A stretch of 64,000 bases of DNA from Caproiciproducens sp. CPB-2 (GCF_036287215.1 NZ_CP142860.1:2914001-2978000); one strand, 5' to 3'; shown: positions 36,893 through 45,691, counted from the stretch's first letter. Numbers and translations: made by a program. The notes: generated from the sequence alone by a model not told the origin.

Positions 36893-37204
36893 TCACTTGA
36901 TCGGTTCCATTTTCGTCGTATCTTCTCCGCTGGGCGGAACAGGCGAGTGAACTGGTTTCGCCGCAGGCATTTTTGGAGCGAGTGATTTTGTTGGACGTTT
37001 GGACTTGACAGCGGGAGTGCTCTTGCTGTCGAGATACTCACGAAGAGGTTCCGGTACTGTTTTTTCATACAGCTCGGCAAGATCTTTTTCCATGCGCTGC
37101 TGTGCGGTGGTGTTTTCCTTTTGTAAAGAGAAATCCAGTGCCGACAGCTTTTCCTCATCAAAAGGAATTGTAATATTGGTTTTGCTCATATTCGTTTCCT
37201 CCAA
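36893..37204 (-). CDS. DUF6103-type small ICE protein
   Basis: This is a 103-residue protein. The start may be the first Met or the Met at residue 6 (MSKTNITIPFDEEKLSAL). The N-terminal half is an amphipathic ribbon-helix-helix-like segment (KLSALDFSLQKENTTAQQRM). The C-terminal third is Pro/Lys-rich and disordered. Such proteins sit next to oriT in gut Clostridia ICEs and may bind DNA. Function unknown. Confidence 0.65.
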   Translation of the reverse strand: MEETNMSKTNITIPFDEEKLSALDFSLQKENTTAQQRMEKDLAELYEKTVPEPLREYLDSKSTPAVKSKRPTKSLAPKMPAAKPVHSPVPPSGEDTTKMEPIK

Positions 37205-37582
37205 TCAAAATGTAATGAATCGCATAAATGGTTGTGCATCGGGTTCGTGTTCTGCAAACTGCTCGGGCAGTGCGAAGCGATTTTTGTAATATTCAATCTG
37301 TGAATTGGTGAGGGATGCGAAGTCACCTTCACCATTGTCCCGGACAACGAAAAACGGCCCGCAGAGGATATCATCTCCGAGCCGCCTGTTCATTTCCATG
37401 CCGTTCAGCTTTCCTTCTTCGTTTACTACGATGATGGAACCGTCATCCATATAAACGCATTCTATGAGGCCGTCCACCTCTGCCTGCAGGCTGTTGAGAT
37501 CCGAACCGATATCTATTTCCTCGGGAGCCTTTCCTGGCTCGACTCGCAGGATGTGCAAGGTTTTATTTTCTGATTTTTTCAT
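37205..37582 (-). CDS. DUF3846 domain protein
   Basis: This is a 125-residue protein. The start at 37582 (MKKSENKTLHILRVEPG) has GGAGG ahead of it and overlaps the stop of the NlpC/P60 gene (ATGA). The DUF3846 pattern is LQAEVDGLIECVYMDDGSII, then NEEGKLNGMEMNRRL and GPFFVV. Proteins of this family occur in mobile elements and phages of Firmicutes. Role unknown. Confidence 0.8.
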   Translation of the reverse strand: MKKSENKTLHILRVEPGKAPEEIDIGSDLNSLQAEVDGLIECVYMDDGSIIVVNEEGKLNGMEMNRRLGDDILCGPFFVVRDNGEGDFASLTNSQIEYYKNRFALPEQFAEHEPDAQPFMRFITF

Positions 37583-38778
37583 GGTGTTGCCTCCGCTTCT
37601 GAAATGTAGTTGATGTATGGAATCTGCAGCCATGCCGTCCAACTCCTCTCAGAGAGCTGCGTCTTGACCACGCCGTATTTGGTGCCCATTGCTTCAATGA
37701 CCTCGCCGTTCCCGATGTACACGCCGATATGGCCGCTGTGCCATACGGCGAGGCCCGGCGTATCCGGCATGGTGGACATATCTCCCTTGACTGTGGCGTT
37801 GTTGTACATCCCGTCCGCGCCAACATCCGGCATCCCGTTGATGCCATAGCTGATGCTCATGGTGGACGTGTCCAGCCATCCATAGCCCTTGATGAGTCCT
37901 ACGCAGTCGGTTGTTCTGCGTCCCAGCCAGTTCTGCCGGATGAAATCCTCATAGTTACCCACGCCGTCAGGATACTGTGCCAGTTTGGACGCGAAGAGCG
38001 AATCCGTAAGGACGGAGCCATAGGTGCCCCAGACATAGCCCCAGCCGTTTTCCCATGCGTTCTCCGCATAGGTCACGAGGTCGAGATTGTTCTTCATAGT
38101 GGGATCGGCGAAGGCGGAGACGTCCAACTCGATGCTCACGCCGTCGCCTCGGGCATACCCACCGGAGAAGGTATCTCCGCCGCTGTGCGTCCGGGAGTAT
38201 ACCTCATCCGCATTCCTCCGCACCGCGTCGGTAATCTCTACGCCCATCTTGGAATGGATGTTGGCGTATGCCGTTTCCAGCGAAACCGGCACGGCGACGG
38301 TATAGGTTTCCGAATGTTCCGTGCCGTTGTCATCGGTCCAGGTGTGGGTTCGTTCCTCATAGCTCGCGAAGCAGTCCACGAACTGCTCAATGCCAACGGT
38401 GCCGGGGTTTTCCTCGCCGAAATACAGAGAATAGAAAACGGCCTTGACCCGATTGGAGTCAAGGCCGCTTCCGTCTTCCGCCATGGCGTTGACAGACGCC
38501 ACATTGCTGTCCACGATGGCGAGGCTGTTTTGCATATCCGTGATGTGCTGCCGGTATGCTTCCGGAACGGAGCCTGCGATCATGCCGCCGTAGTAGCAGA
38601 GGTCGAGCACCGCCGCGTTGTGATCCGCGCCGCCCGACATAAAGCTGCACACAACGACCAGCAGGAGAATGAGCGGCGAGAGGATGGCGGCGATGATCCA
38701 GCCCACGGTTTTGCGGAGCTTTTCGCTGGTGAGGACGCTGGCGGCGATCTTCGCCGCCGCTGCCGCAGAGAGCGCCAT
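37579..38778 (-). CDS. NlpC/P60 peptidoglycan hydrolase of the conjugation system
   Basis: This is a 399-residue protein. An N-terminal membrane segment (WIIAAILSPLILLLVVV, about residues 27-45) is followed by an extracytoplasmic region. A C-terminal NlpC/P60-type cysteine peptidase domain has RRTTDCVGLIKGYGWL (Cys near 290) and WHSGHIGVYIGNGEVIEAMG (His near 347). It would open peptidoglycan locally for the transfer apparatus, as VirB1-like proteins do. It overlaps the VirB4 gene by one base. Confidence 0.88.
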   Translation of the reverse strand: MALSAAAAAKIAASVLTSEKLRKTVGWIIAAILSPLILLLVVVCSFMSGGADHNAAVLDLCYYGGMIAGSVPEAYRQHITDMQNSLAIVDSNVASVNAMAEDGSGLDSNRVKAVFYSLYFGEENPGTVGIEQFVDCFASYEERTHTWTDDNGTEHSETYTVAVPVSLETAYANIHSKMGVEITDAVRRNADEVYSRTHSGGDTFSGGYARGDGVSIELDVSAFADPTMKNNLDLVTYAENAWENGWGYVWGTYGSVLTDSLFASKLAQYPDGVGNYEDFIRQNWLGRRTTDCVGLIKGYGWLDTSTMSISYGINGMPDVGADGMYNNATVKGDMSTMPDTPGLAVWHSGHIGVYIGNGEVIEAMGTKYGVVKTQLSERSWTAWLQIPYINYISEAEATP

Positions 38779-40607
38779 CAGCGACCACCTGCCTTGCCGA
38801 ACAGTTTTTCCTTATACGCCGGGGCATGAATTACGAGGTTGTACCGCTCGTTGCCGCATTTGTAGAGGCAGACGCCCCGCTGGGGGAAGCGGATGAGATT
38901 GTACTCGGATTCTTCGAGCTGGAGCGTATCCATATAAAACTTCTTGTCGATGTTGCCGGCGTTGAACAGGAAGGTGTGGGTCGGGATGCTGAACAGCGGC
39001 TTTGTCAGCTCAGCGATGCCGGGGATGGCGAAGTCCTCGAGGTTCTGGCTGGCGAGGATGACGCTGGATTCCTTTTTGCGAACACGCTTCATGAAATTAC
39101 GGATGTACTCAATTGCGGTCAGGTTCGTCAGGAACAGGTACAGCTCGTCGATGCTGGCGGCGGTGTTGCCCTCGGTCAGCAGCTTATCCGACATGAAGGA
39201 CAGCACGTTGAACAGCAGGGCGTTCTTCACGTTTTTACTGGCCTGCAAGAGTCCTTTCACGCCGAATACTACGAAGCGGGAGCTGGTTACGTTGGTGTAG
39301 CCGTTGAAGAACTGGCTTTCCGCGCCCTGACACATGGAGTGGAGCCCCAGCAGGATGTCCTGAAGCAATTCCGCTGTGTAGAGCTGAAACTTCTGCGCGT
39401 CGTAGGCTTTGTATTCCGCCTCGATCAGCTCATAGAGATCGGAGAGGATGGGATAGTCCTCCGGCGTCAGCTTTGAGAAGTCGGTTCGATCGCTGATGCC
39501 CCATTTTTCATACAGCTTTCCCAACATCAGTTCGATCACATCAATATGCTTATCATCGAAATCCTTGTAACACCTGAAAAAATCCTTGAGGAAAGAGATG
39601 TGCTGCGAGAGCTTGGTGGTCTGCCGAAAGGTCTGCGGCGCGTCCTTATCGTCCGCGCCGCTGCCGTCGTCCCATGTCTTGGCTTCCAGCGGATTGATCA
39701 TGTACTGGCCGCTCATGAGGTCGACGAAGCATCCACCGAGATTTTCCGTGAGATCGACGTATTCATGCTCCGGGTCCAGGCACAGGACATTCTTGCCGCT
39801 TTCCAAGATGTTGCACAGGAGCAATTTGAGCAGATAGCTTTTGCCCTGGCCGCTGTTGCCGAGAATGAGGCAGCATGGGTTGGTCTTGTCGTCGTCCCGC
39901 TTATCAAGGTCGACGAGGATATTACTGCCGAACTTATCGCGCCCGATGTAGAAGCCATGGGCGTCGGTCTTGCCGGAGTAGTTGAAGGGATAGAGGTTGG
40001 CGACCGAGCTGGCGGGCAGAACGCGCTCGAACTGAGCCCCGAACACGTTCCATCCACTGGGGCCGACGCAGAGGAAGCCCTGCTGCTGACGGAGCAGGAG
40101 CCTGTCCACATTGAGCTTGCTCCGTACCAGTTCCGTCAGCACGTCGGTCTGGAGCAGCTTCAGTTCATCATATTCGTGTGCGATGAGCTCAATATAAACC
40201 GCGCAGTGGAGGAGTGGCTCGCGGTTGCGGTGCATGGCAGATACCAGCGCGGTCACATCCTGCAGATTGCTCTCGGCGGTGACCGTCTGCTGGAGGTCGT
40301 TGGTGTTGGAACCTGCCATGCGGTTTTTGTTGGCTGCGTTGTGAATAATCGTTTTTTCCTCACTCGGCGTAACCTGCCGGGTGTAGATGCGGAGCGTCAC
40401 GCCGTCCTTCTCACCCAGATGCCGCAGGATCGCCTGCTCGTCCGTCGCCGTGGGATACTCTCGCAACGCCCACACGCACCGATAAGTGTTTCCGCAGATG
40501 AAATGATCCACATTGAATTTGATGATCCCCGGCGCGATCATGTCGAGGAACTCCTTGATCTGAGTTTCCTGCGTTGGGGTCGCGCTTTTTTTACTGTGTT
40601 TACCCAA
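38778..40607 (-). CDS. VirB4-type conjugation ATPase
   Basis: This is a 609-residue protein. I choose a TTG start at 40607 because AGGAGG lies eight bases ahead of it. ATGs at 40688 and 40661 lie inside the previous gene and have no such site. Walker A GNSGQGKSYLLK is near residues 248-259, followed by CLDPEHEYVDL. A Walker B-like ASIDELYLFL is near 481-490 and VILASQNLEDF follows. It energises the type IV secretion channel. The N-terminal VirB4 part seems to be the separate gene upstream. Confidence 0.92.
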   Translation of the reverse strand: MGKHSKKSATPTQETQIKEFLDMIAPGIIKFNVDHFICGNTYRCVWALREYPTATDEQAILRHLGEKDGVTLRIYTRQVTPSEEKTIIHNAANKNRMAGSNTNDLQQTVTAESNLQDVTALVSAMHRNREPLLHCAVYIELIAHEYDELKLLQTDVLTELVRSKLNVDRLLLRQQQGFLCVGPSGWNVFGAQFERVLPASSVANLYPFNYSGKTDAHGFYIGRDKFGSNILVDLDKRDDDKTNPCCLILGNSGQGKSYLLKLLLCNILESGKNVLCLDPEHEYVDLTENLGGCFVDLMSGQYMINPLEAKTWDDGSGADDKDAPQTFRQTTKLSQHISFLKDFFRCYKDFDDKHIDVIELMLGKLYEKWGISDRTDFSKLTPEDYPILSDLYELIEAEYKAYDAQKFQLYTAELLQDILLGLHSMCQGAESQFFNGYTNVTSSRFVVFGVKGLLQASKNVKNALLFNVLSFMSDKLLTEGNTAASIDELYLFLTNLTAIEYIRNFMKRVRKKESSVILASQNLEDFAIPGIAELTKPLFSIPTHTFLFNAGNIDKKFYMDTLQLEESEYNLIRFPQRGVCLYKCGNERYNLVIHAPAYKEKLFGKAGGR

Positions 40608-40626
40608 TTGGGTTACCTCCTGATTC

Positions 40627-41214
40627 TTATTCACCGAGGATGATCCAGCGATCTCCGTCATTGTCCTCGTATTTTTCCGTTGTGACATTCTGCTCGTAGT
40701 AAACGCCGAGGAGCCGTTTGATGCCCTCGCTCTTGCACAGACGCACGGTGAATCCCTGATCTTTGAGAGATTTTTCTATCGTCATCAGGTGAGAGTGCAC
40801 ATCCGTTTCCTTTTCTCTTTTCAGGCGCACGATGATGAGGAACTCGCGGGCGGTCGCCATCTGCACCTGCAGGCGGTCGAGGCTGACAGCGTCCAGTTCC
40901 AGCAGCTTCCGGACGGCTGGCAGGTTCTCTGCGTTCGTTCGCTCTTTCAGAAAGGTCTTGTTTTCCTCGAAGTTCTCCCGGCTGTTGATGCAGAGCATCT
41001 CCACCTCCGTCTGGCCTTTGAGGACGGTCATCAGAGCGTAGATCCGCGCCGCCACACTGGCGTCGGACAGAACGCTAATGTTGGTCGGCTTGATCAAAAA
41101 AAAGACCAGCTCTCCATGACTGGTCAGAAGGCTGTATTCGGAGATCCCGTCGATGCCGATGAGCTGGCGTGTGGACTGCCGCTCACGCTCGGCGTTCTTC
41201 TTTTTTCTGCTCAC
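40627..41214 (-). CDS. VirB4 N-terminal-domain-like conjugation protein
   Basis: This is a 195-residue protein. The sequence MSRKKKNAERERQSTRQLIG, GIDGISEYSLLTSHGELVFF and later LDRLQVQMATAREFLIIVRL resembles the N-terminal domain that precedes the ATPase in other VirB4/TraC proteins. Here it is a separate gene 19 bases before the TTG start of VirB4. The start ATG overlaps the stop of the PrgI-like gene. It probably forms one functional unit with the ATPase. Confidence 0.75.
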   Translation of the reverse strand: MSRKKKNAERERQSTRQLIGIDGISEYSLLTSHGELVFFLIKPTNISVLSDASVAARIYALMTVLKGQTEVEMLCINSRENFEENKTFLKERTNAENLPAVRKLLELDAVSLDRLQVQMATAREFLIIVRLKREKETDVHSHLMTIEKSLKDQGFTVRLCKSEGIKRLLGVYYEQNVTTEKYEDNDGDRWIILGE

Positions 41215-41474
41215 GTTTTTATCCTCCAGTAGTAGATCTGCTGCTTCCCGAAAAAGAAAGCGAAGGCGTTCACGATAAAATCGCGGATGCTGGTCCCGTC
41301 AAAGCGGATGGTGAGAAAAGCATATACCGCCGTTGCCACAATGGGAAGGAAGAAGCGGAGTTGGGCCAGCGCAAAGACAGAAAGCAGAAGCCCTACGCCG
41401 ATGATGCCCACATCCCGCAGTTCCCACAGGAACAGCGTTGCCTTGGCCTTCAGGTTGTCAGGGTATAGATACAA
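41211..41474 (-). CDS. PrgI/VirB3-like membrane protein
   Basis: This is an 87-residue protein. I choose a TTG start at 41474 (LYLYPDNLKAK) with TGGAGG eight bases ahead. The frame is open to 41528 but has no site there. Two membrane segments, VGIIGVGLLLSVFALAQ and FFLPIVATAVYAFLTIRF, are followed by RDFIVNAFAFFFGKQQIYYW. It matches the PrgI/VirB3 protein that always precedes VirB4 in Gram-positive conjugation loci. Confidence 0.85.
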   Translation of the reverse strand: MYLYPDNLKAKATLFLWELRDVGIIGVGLLLSVFALAQLRFFLPIVATAVYAFLTIRFDGTSIRDFIVNAFAFFFGKQQIYYWRIKT

Positions 41475-41534
41475 ATATTTCACCTCCAAAAGTTTTGGGG
41501 CCGCCTCCCGGCAACCCCGCGCGGTCATTTTTGA

Positions 41535-41846
41535 TTATGCGATGTTCGCGTCGTCCAGCGCTTTTTGGATCAGTCCCAGCACGAACTCCCGCTGGCTTAC
41601 CTTCTTGCCGGTACGCTCCGACTCGCTGTCGAGGTAACACTTGATCCGCTGGAACAGTTCCTCTGGGATCTGAAACGCCATGGTTCTGGTGCCTTCCATT
41701 TTTCGTCCTTCTTTCAGATTGTAGTATTCGGTGATGAGCGCGGTGACGTATTGGCTGAGCGTCTGGCCCGACTGCTCCTGCTCCGTCCGTACTCTGGCGT
41801 GCAGGGACGCCGGTATCTGCGCGCACAGGTTCTTATAGTTCTCCAT
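41535..41846 (-). CDS. Ribbon-helix-helix-like ICE protein
   Basis: This is a 103-residue protein. The start at 41846 (MENYKNLCAQIPASLHA) has AAAGGAG eight bases upstream. Two similar halves are visible: LCAQIPASLHARVRTEQEQS, then LSQYVTALITEYYNLKEG, and MAFQIPEELFQRIKCYLDSE, then SQREFVLGLIQKALDDA. Each looks like one ribbon-helix-helix unit, so the protein could be a single-chain dimer that binds DNA. It is a likely transcriptional regulator of the transfer genes. Confidence 0.7.
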   Translation of the reverse strand: MENYKNLCAQIPASLHARVRTEQEQSGQTLSQYVTALITEYYNLKEGRKMEGTRTMAFQIPEELFQRIKCYLDSESERTGKKVSQREFVLGLIQKALDDANIA

Positions 41847-41947
41847 AGATTTCGGCTCCTTTCCTGATTTGCAAGCCAAGTATAGCGGGAGCGCGGCGCA
41901 ATAGCTATGACCAGAACCAACGAAGAATATGGGCTAAGTGAAGCATA

Positions 41948-43159
41948 TTACCTACTGCCCGCCGCTCTCAGTACGGCGGCGATGCCGTGCAGCACGAATG
42001 TTACGCACGGGATCGCAACGCTGTTGCCCAGCGACTTGTAACGGGCGCTGTCCGACGCGCCGGAGATCTCCGTCCAGCCGTCCGGGAAGCCCTGGAGGCG
42101 TTCACACTCCAGAGGCGTCAGGCGGCGGATGAGCTGCCGCTGTTCGGTATCCGGCTGGCAGATGAGATCGGTGGCGTCCTTGTGCTGGCGCGCGCTTTCC
42201 GTACTGGCGACGTCCTGCTCCACGAACTGATCCACGCGCTGCCGATTGAAGACTGCGTGATGATCCGTGGCGGTAAGGGTATAGGAAATATCCGCCTGCC
42301 AGCCGAGACCGTTGCCGCCGTTTTGCGGCTGCCGGTCAATGGCGTTGCCAGTGATGCAGATGGTATCCGGTTCGCGTGAAACCAGAGGGACGTTGTTGCC
42401 GCCGGTCCCATACCGGGCCGACATGGTGGGCGCGACTTTGTGCGGGCCGGAGTATCTGGCGTCGATTCCGTGGTTTTCGTATACCAGCGGCTGATGCCCT
42501 TTCTCATCGGCACGGAGCGTGCCGGTGTAATCGAGAGACAGATCCATGCGCTGCCCGCCCTGGTCGTTCAGGCACAAAATGGACGGCATCATGCTTCCGC
42601 TGGCTGAGGCTTTCAGCGTGGGCGCGCGTTCCTCCTGATACCCGATGGTCCCGGCAGACGGCCCGGCCCCGGCGCAGAATCCGGCTACATTATGGGAGTC
42701 AATTAGACTTGGCAATGAGGACGTGGCGTTTTTTGCTATACCCGCCTGCCGTTCCAGCGCCGCTTCAAGCTGTGCCGGCAGATTTTTGCCGCGCTCCTCA
42801 GCCCTGCGGAGGATTCCCAGGCAAGCTGTCCTGCTCAAATAGTATCGACGGGGCACTGTCGCCTGTAAAATCCGCGACAAGGAAGATTCGACGGCGTCTT
42901 TGGGCGACGCCCCAGTATTGAGCGTCCAGTACTCGCCAAGCAAGGGAGCATTGGTTTCCCAGCACGGCCCCAGCAGATTCCCACCGCCCGGACGCAGGTC
43001 GAGGAATTGAAAGTCTGTCGTCCGCAATTCGGATGGTTTCTTCGAGGACCGCCCGGAAGTCCTCGCCGTCTGCCGAGGAGAAGGCTCCGGGGACATTTTC
43101 CCACACCATAAATCTGGGCCGAACAAGGTGAGCTGTTCGGCCTCGCAATCTGTCTGCAT
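41948..43159 (-). CDS. C-terminal partner of a split cytosine-5 DNA methyltransferase
   Basis: This is a 403-residue protein. The start at 43159 has AAAGGAG seven bases upstream, inside the preceding methyltransferase gene. The two frames overlap for 362 bases. The first part (QLTLFGPDLWCGKMSPEPS, then YYLSRTACLGILRRAEERGK) is a conserved phage-type segment. The end, LIRRLTPLECERLQGFPDGW and SDSARYKSLGNSVAIPCV, holds motifs IX-X of a C5 methyltransferase. It thus supplies the C-terminal lobe that the 42798-43469 protein lacks. Together they should methylate cytosine. Confidence 0.85.
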   Translation of the reverse strand: MQTDCEAEQLTLFGPDLWCGKMSPEPSPRQTARTSGRSSKKPSELRTTDFQFLDLRPGGGNLLGPCWETNAPLLGEYWTLNTGASPKDAVESSLSRILQATVPRRYYLSRTACLGILRRAEERGKNLPAQLEAALERQAGIAKNATSSLPSLIDSHNVAGFCAGAGPSAGTIGYQEERAPTLKASASGSMMPSILCLNDQGGQRMDLSLDYTGTLRADEKGHQPLVYENHGIDARYSGPHKVAPTMSARYGTGGNNVPLVSREPDTICITGNAIDRQPQNGGNGLGWQADISYTLTATDHHAVFNRQRVDQFVEQDVASTESARQHKDATDLICQPDTEQRQLIRRLTPLECERLQGFPDGWTEISGASDSARYKSLGNSVAIPCVTFVLHGIAAVLRAAGSR

Positions 43160-43469
43160 CTCTCATCTCCTTTACGACACGGGTTTGTTCCATAAAAAGG
43201 CCGGAACGGACGCCGGCCAACCCGGCTCTCGCTCCGGCCACGGAGAGATCCTGGCACGGGCTGCCGCCGCAGATGATGTCCACAGGCGGCAGCGCCGCTC
43301 CATTGAGCTTCGTGATATCTCCGACGTGGACCATATCCGGGAACCGCAGCTTTGTTACCTCGATGGGAAAGGCTTCGATCTCGCTGGCCCAGACGGGCAT
43401 GACGCCATTGTGGACTGCCGCCAGAGGGAAGCCTCCGATTTCATCGAAAAGGCTTCCCATCTTCAGCAT
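42798..43469 (-). CDS. N-terminal (catalytic) partner of a split cytosine-5 DNA methyltransferase
   Basis: This is a 223-residue protein. SAM site GSLFDEIGGFPLA is at residues 5-17, the catalytic motif GGSPCQDLSVAG has Cys72, motif IV is WENVPGAF at 123-130, and motif VIII is QRRRRIFLVADF at 190-201. It ends shortly after, so the recognition and C-terminal lobe are missing. They are encoded by the overlapping +1-shifted gene 41948-43159. Methylation of the element could protect it from restriction on entry. Confidence 0.9.
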   Translation of the reverse strand: MLKMGSLFDEIGGFPLAAVHNGVMPVWASEIEAFPIEVTKLRFPDMVHVGDITKLNGAALPPVDIICGGSPCQDLSVAGARAGLAGVRSGLFMEQTRVVKEMRDADRLRGRTAHLVRPRFMVWENVPGAFSSADGEDFRAVLEETIRIADDRLSIPRPASGRWESAGAVLGNQCSLAWRVLDAQYWGVAQRRRRIFLVADFTGDSAPSILFEQDSLPGNPPQG

Positions 43470-43472
43470 GGC

Positions 43473-43841
43473 TTACAGCCGCATTGAGCAGAATGGATGC
43501 CTTTCCGCAAACGGCCTTTCTCTTTCTGCCATTTTCTGTGCCGCCACATATTTTATGGGTATGCCGAGTTTCCGGGCGGCATCGATCTCACTCTGCATAC
43601 CGCGGGATACCGTATCGCTGAAAACCCACAGCTCGTCACAGTGAGCCAGCGCCTCTTTACCCATGTCGAGACCGAGCCGTCTGTCGTCGGAGTCATGTTC
43701 GTTCAGCACCTGCGGATACAGCAAATGAGGTGCAAAAAAAGCGTGCCCTTCGTTCATCACGAACCGGCACGCATCCTTTGCAAATTCCGTATTTCGTTCA
43801 ATGTCCCCGGCATAGGGGGACGCTACATAAATGAGCTTCAT
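43473..43841 (-). CDS. DUF4406 nucleoside-deoxyribosyltransferase-like protein
   Basis: This is a 122-residue protein. The start at 43841 (MKLIYVASPYAGDIERNTEF) has GGAGG five bases upstream. The Rossmann-like fold pattern is HAFFAPHLLYPQVLNE, then ALAHCDELWVFSD and SRGMQSEIDAARKLGIPIKY, which matches DUF4406. It is related to nucleoside 2-deoxyribosyltransferases, but the substrate is unknown. It ends three bases before the methyltransferase start, so the genes are coupled. Confidence 0.85.
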   Translation of the reverse strand: MKLIYVASPYAGDIERNTEFAKDACRFVMNEGHAFFAPHLLYPQVLNEHDSDDRRLGLDMGKEALAHCDELWVFSDTVSRGMQSEIDAARKLGIPIKYVAAQKMAERERPFAERHPFCSMRL

Positions 43842-43852
43842 GTTTCCTCCAT

Positions 43853-44755
43853 TTATTTCGGCGCGGCCTGAACAATGGTCCTCGTCGTGTTGACTGCCGC
43901 CTGCGCCGTATAGACAGCGCTCATGATATTGGCGCGCGTGCTGGTGTCCAGACCGAACGCGCCGCAGATTCTCGGCACCTCTCCGGCCGCCAGCATCAGG
44001 CCGAGCCCCAGCAGGCAGTGATCCGGAATGACCATAAGCCCGGCCACAAGAATGGTCGCCTGCAGAAAGGTGGTCAGGCACAGACCGATGATCTGCTTGC
44101 ACCACTGCACAAAGCCGTCCATATACCCTCGCGGGACGCTGAACATATACAGGGAGCCCACAGAAATCTGAATGAGCAGGATGCCGCCTCGCTTGAGGTT
44201 GGAAAAGAAAACTTTGATTACGGCGTAGCCCATCATAATGATGATGAACAGCACCATGATTGGGCTGGTGATGCTGCCCAGCCCGCCGAATATGCCGGAA
44301 CTGGCCGCTTCCTTCGCCGTCCCGGCCGCGTTGAGCCCGTCAATGATCTGCGTCGCCAGCGTGTCGATGCCGCTGCCGTAACCGGTGATTCCAGAGGTCA
44401 GACTGGCCTGCAGGTTGACGGAGAGCTTGAACAGCTCCACCGGCACCGTCGTGAACAGGCTGACGGCAAGGAAGCCCTTAAGCGCGTTGAGCAATGATTC
44501 TTTCACGCTGCCGCGTCCGTTCTGATAGTCGATGCCGGTTTCAAACGCGGCTACCACGAGGCCGACAGCGAAGAGCGTCCAGCCAAGGTAGTTGAAAAAG
44601 AGGACGATGGACTGCACCCACGGCATATCGAAAAGCTCCACGCCCATGCTGCCCATTTGAGAGAAAAAGTCGCCCAGAAATCCGACCACCTGGCCGTACA
44701 CCCAGTCGATGATCTGATCCATCACGTCGCCGAGTAAAAAGTCCCATATAAACAA
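43853..44755 (-). CDS. VirB6/TrbL-like channel membrane protein
   Basis: This is a protein of about 300 residues with at least six membrane segments, such as WTLFAVGLVVAAFETG, IMVLFIIIMMGYAVIKVFF and LCLTTFLQATILVAGLMVI. The Gly/Ser-rich loops are typical of VirB6/TrbL. GGGAGG lies 11 bases ahead of a TTG at 44755, which I take as the start. A TTG at 44761 and a GTG at 44767 are alternatives. It would form the membrane channel with VirB3 and VirB4. Confidence 0.8.
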   Translation of the reverse strand: MFIWDFLLGDVMDQIIDWVYGQVVGFLGDFFSQMGSMGVELFDMPWVQSIVLFFNYLGWTLFAVGLVVAAFETGIDYQNGRGSVKESLLNALKGFLAVSLFTTVPVELFKLSVNLQASLTSGITGYGSGIDTLATQIIDGLNAAGTAKEAASSGIFGGLGSITSPIMVLFIIIMMGYAVIKVFFSNLKRGGILLIQISVGSLYMFSVPRGYMDGFVQWCKQIIGLCLTTFLQATILVAGLMVIPDHCLLGLGLMLAAGEVPRICGAFGLDTSTRANIMSAVYTAQAAVNTTRTIVQAAPK

Positions 44756-44791
44756 TTGCAAAATCACCTCCCTTCACAGCGGCGCGGCCAC

Positions 44792-45691
44792 TTACATTTG
44801 CTGTCCCATCTGCATTTCCGGGTCTGTGATCTGCTGCTCAATTTCCATGCTTTTTGTGATCATGCGTTCAATGGACTCAGTGGAGTCAAACAGATACAGA
44901 TTTTCATTGACAAACCGGTTTTCATGGTACATCAGCGCACCGCAGAGCTCGCCCATGACCTTGCAGGCGTCGAGGTTCGTGTCGACCGTCTTGATCGTCC
45001 CGATATGGAGCGAATTCCTGCCGCTTTCATCGAACTTCCCCTTGAGATAGCAGTCGATGTATATCCCCTCGGAGCCGCCGAAGTTCATGGCGGGGAGCAG
45101 GTCGAATTCATAACTGCACAGCTTACCCTTGTCGCTCGTATCGTCGAGAATGTATTCGTCGATGGCATCAAAACGGGCGAGATCGCCATTTTCCCTGGCC
45201 TGCTTGATGATCCTGTCGAAGAGCTGCCCGCCGGTCATTCGCTGCTTTTCAAGATTCATCCGGAACTCCCGCTGGAGCTTTTCACTCAAATTGGAGCTTT
45301 CGCGGTATCTCTCCAAGGGTACGACATAGGAATCTGGATTGCCGTCCCGGTCAAGATAGCGGTCGCAGAAGTAGCTTGCACGGCGCGTCAGTTCCTCGAC
45401 GTCACAGGGTTCGTCCGGCAGGTTGTCCCGCAGCAGAGCCAGCCGCTTTTCGTCCATGTGATCGAGGATATATACTAAAAGGTTCAACTCCTGAACGCCG
45501 CCCTCGACGGCGTTCGGCATGAGACTGCCCAGCTTTTCATTCAATTCGGTGTCCGGCGTCTCGAAGGTCACGGACACTTTGCCATACGCCAGATAATACG
45601 GCATCGGCCTCTGCACGATGTCCTCCACACGGATAGGCAAAATCAAGCCCTGCGTTTTGCCGCTCTGGGTGGTCAATGTCAGATTAAGCAT
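44792..45691 (-). CDS. Conserved ICE protein of unknown function, 299 aa
   Basis: The start at 45691 (MLNLTLTTQSGKTQGLILP) has AAAGGACG ahead of it. A long soluble protein follows. The segment ELNLLVYILDHMDEKRLALL, then DNLPDEPCDVEELTRRA, recalls the helical repeats of ArdA-type antirestriction proteins, but the similarity is too weak to name it. It lies between the VirB6-like and VirB2-like genes and is co-transcribed. Function unknown. Confidence 0.65.
   Translation of the reverse strand: MLNLTLTTQSGKTQGLILPIRVEDIVQRPMPYYLAYGKVSVTFETPDTELNEKLGSLMPNAVEGGVQELNLLVYILDHMDEKRLALLRDNLPDEPCDVEELTRRASYFCDRYLDRDGNPDSYVVPLERYRESSNLSEKLQREFRMNLEKQRMTGGQLFDRIIKQARENGDLARFDAIDEYILDDTSDKGKLCSYEFDLLPAMNFGGSEGIYIDCYLKGKFDESGRNSLHIGTIKTVDTNLDACKVMGELCGALMYHENRFVNENLYLFDSTESIERMITKSMEIEQQITDPEMQMGQQM

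Noticed and set aside
36613..36900. Open frames on both strands in the oriT region
   Set aside because: They overlap each other and the inverted repeats, and lack ribosome binding sites. I treat the region as non-coding.
37729..40643. Plus-strand frames of 366, 216 and 365 codons opposite the NlpC/P60 and VirB4 genes
   Set aside because: No domain pattern and no start signals; the minus-strand genes are certain.
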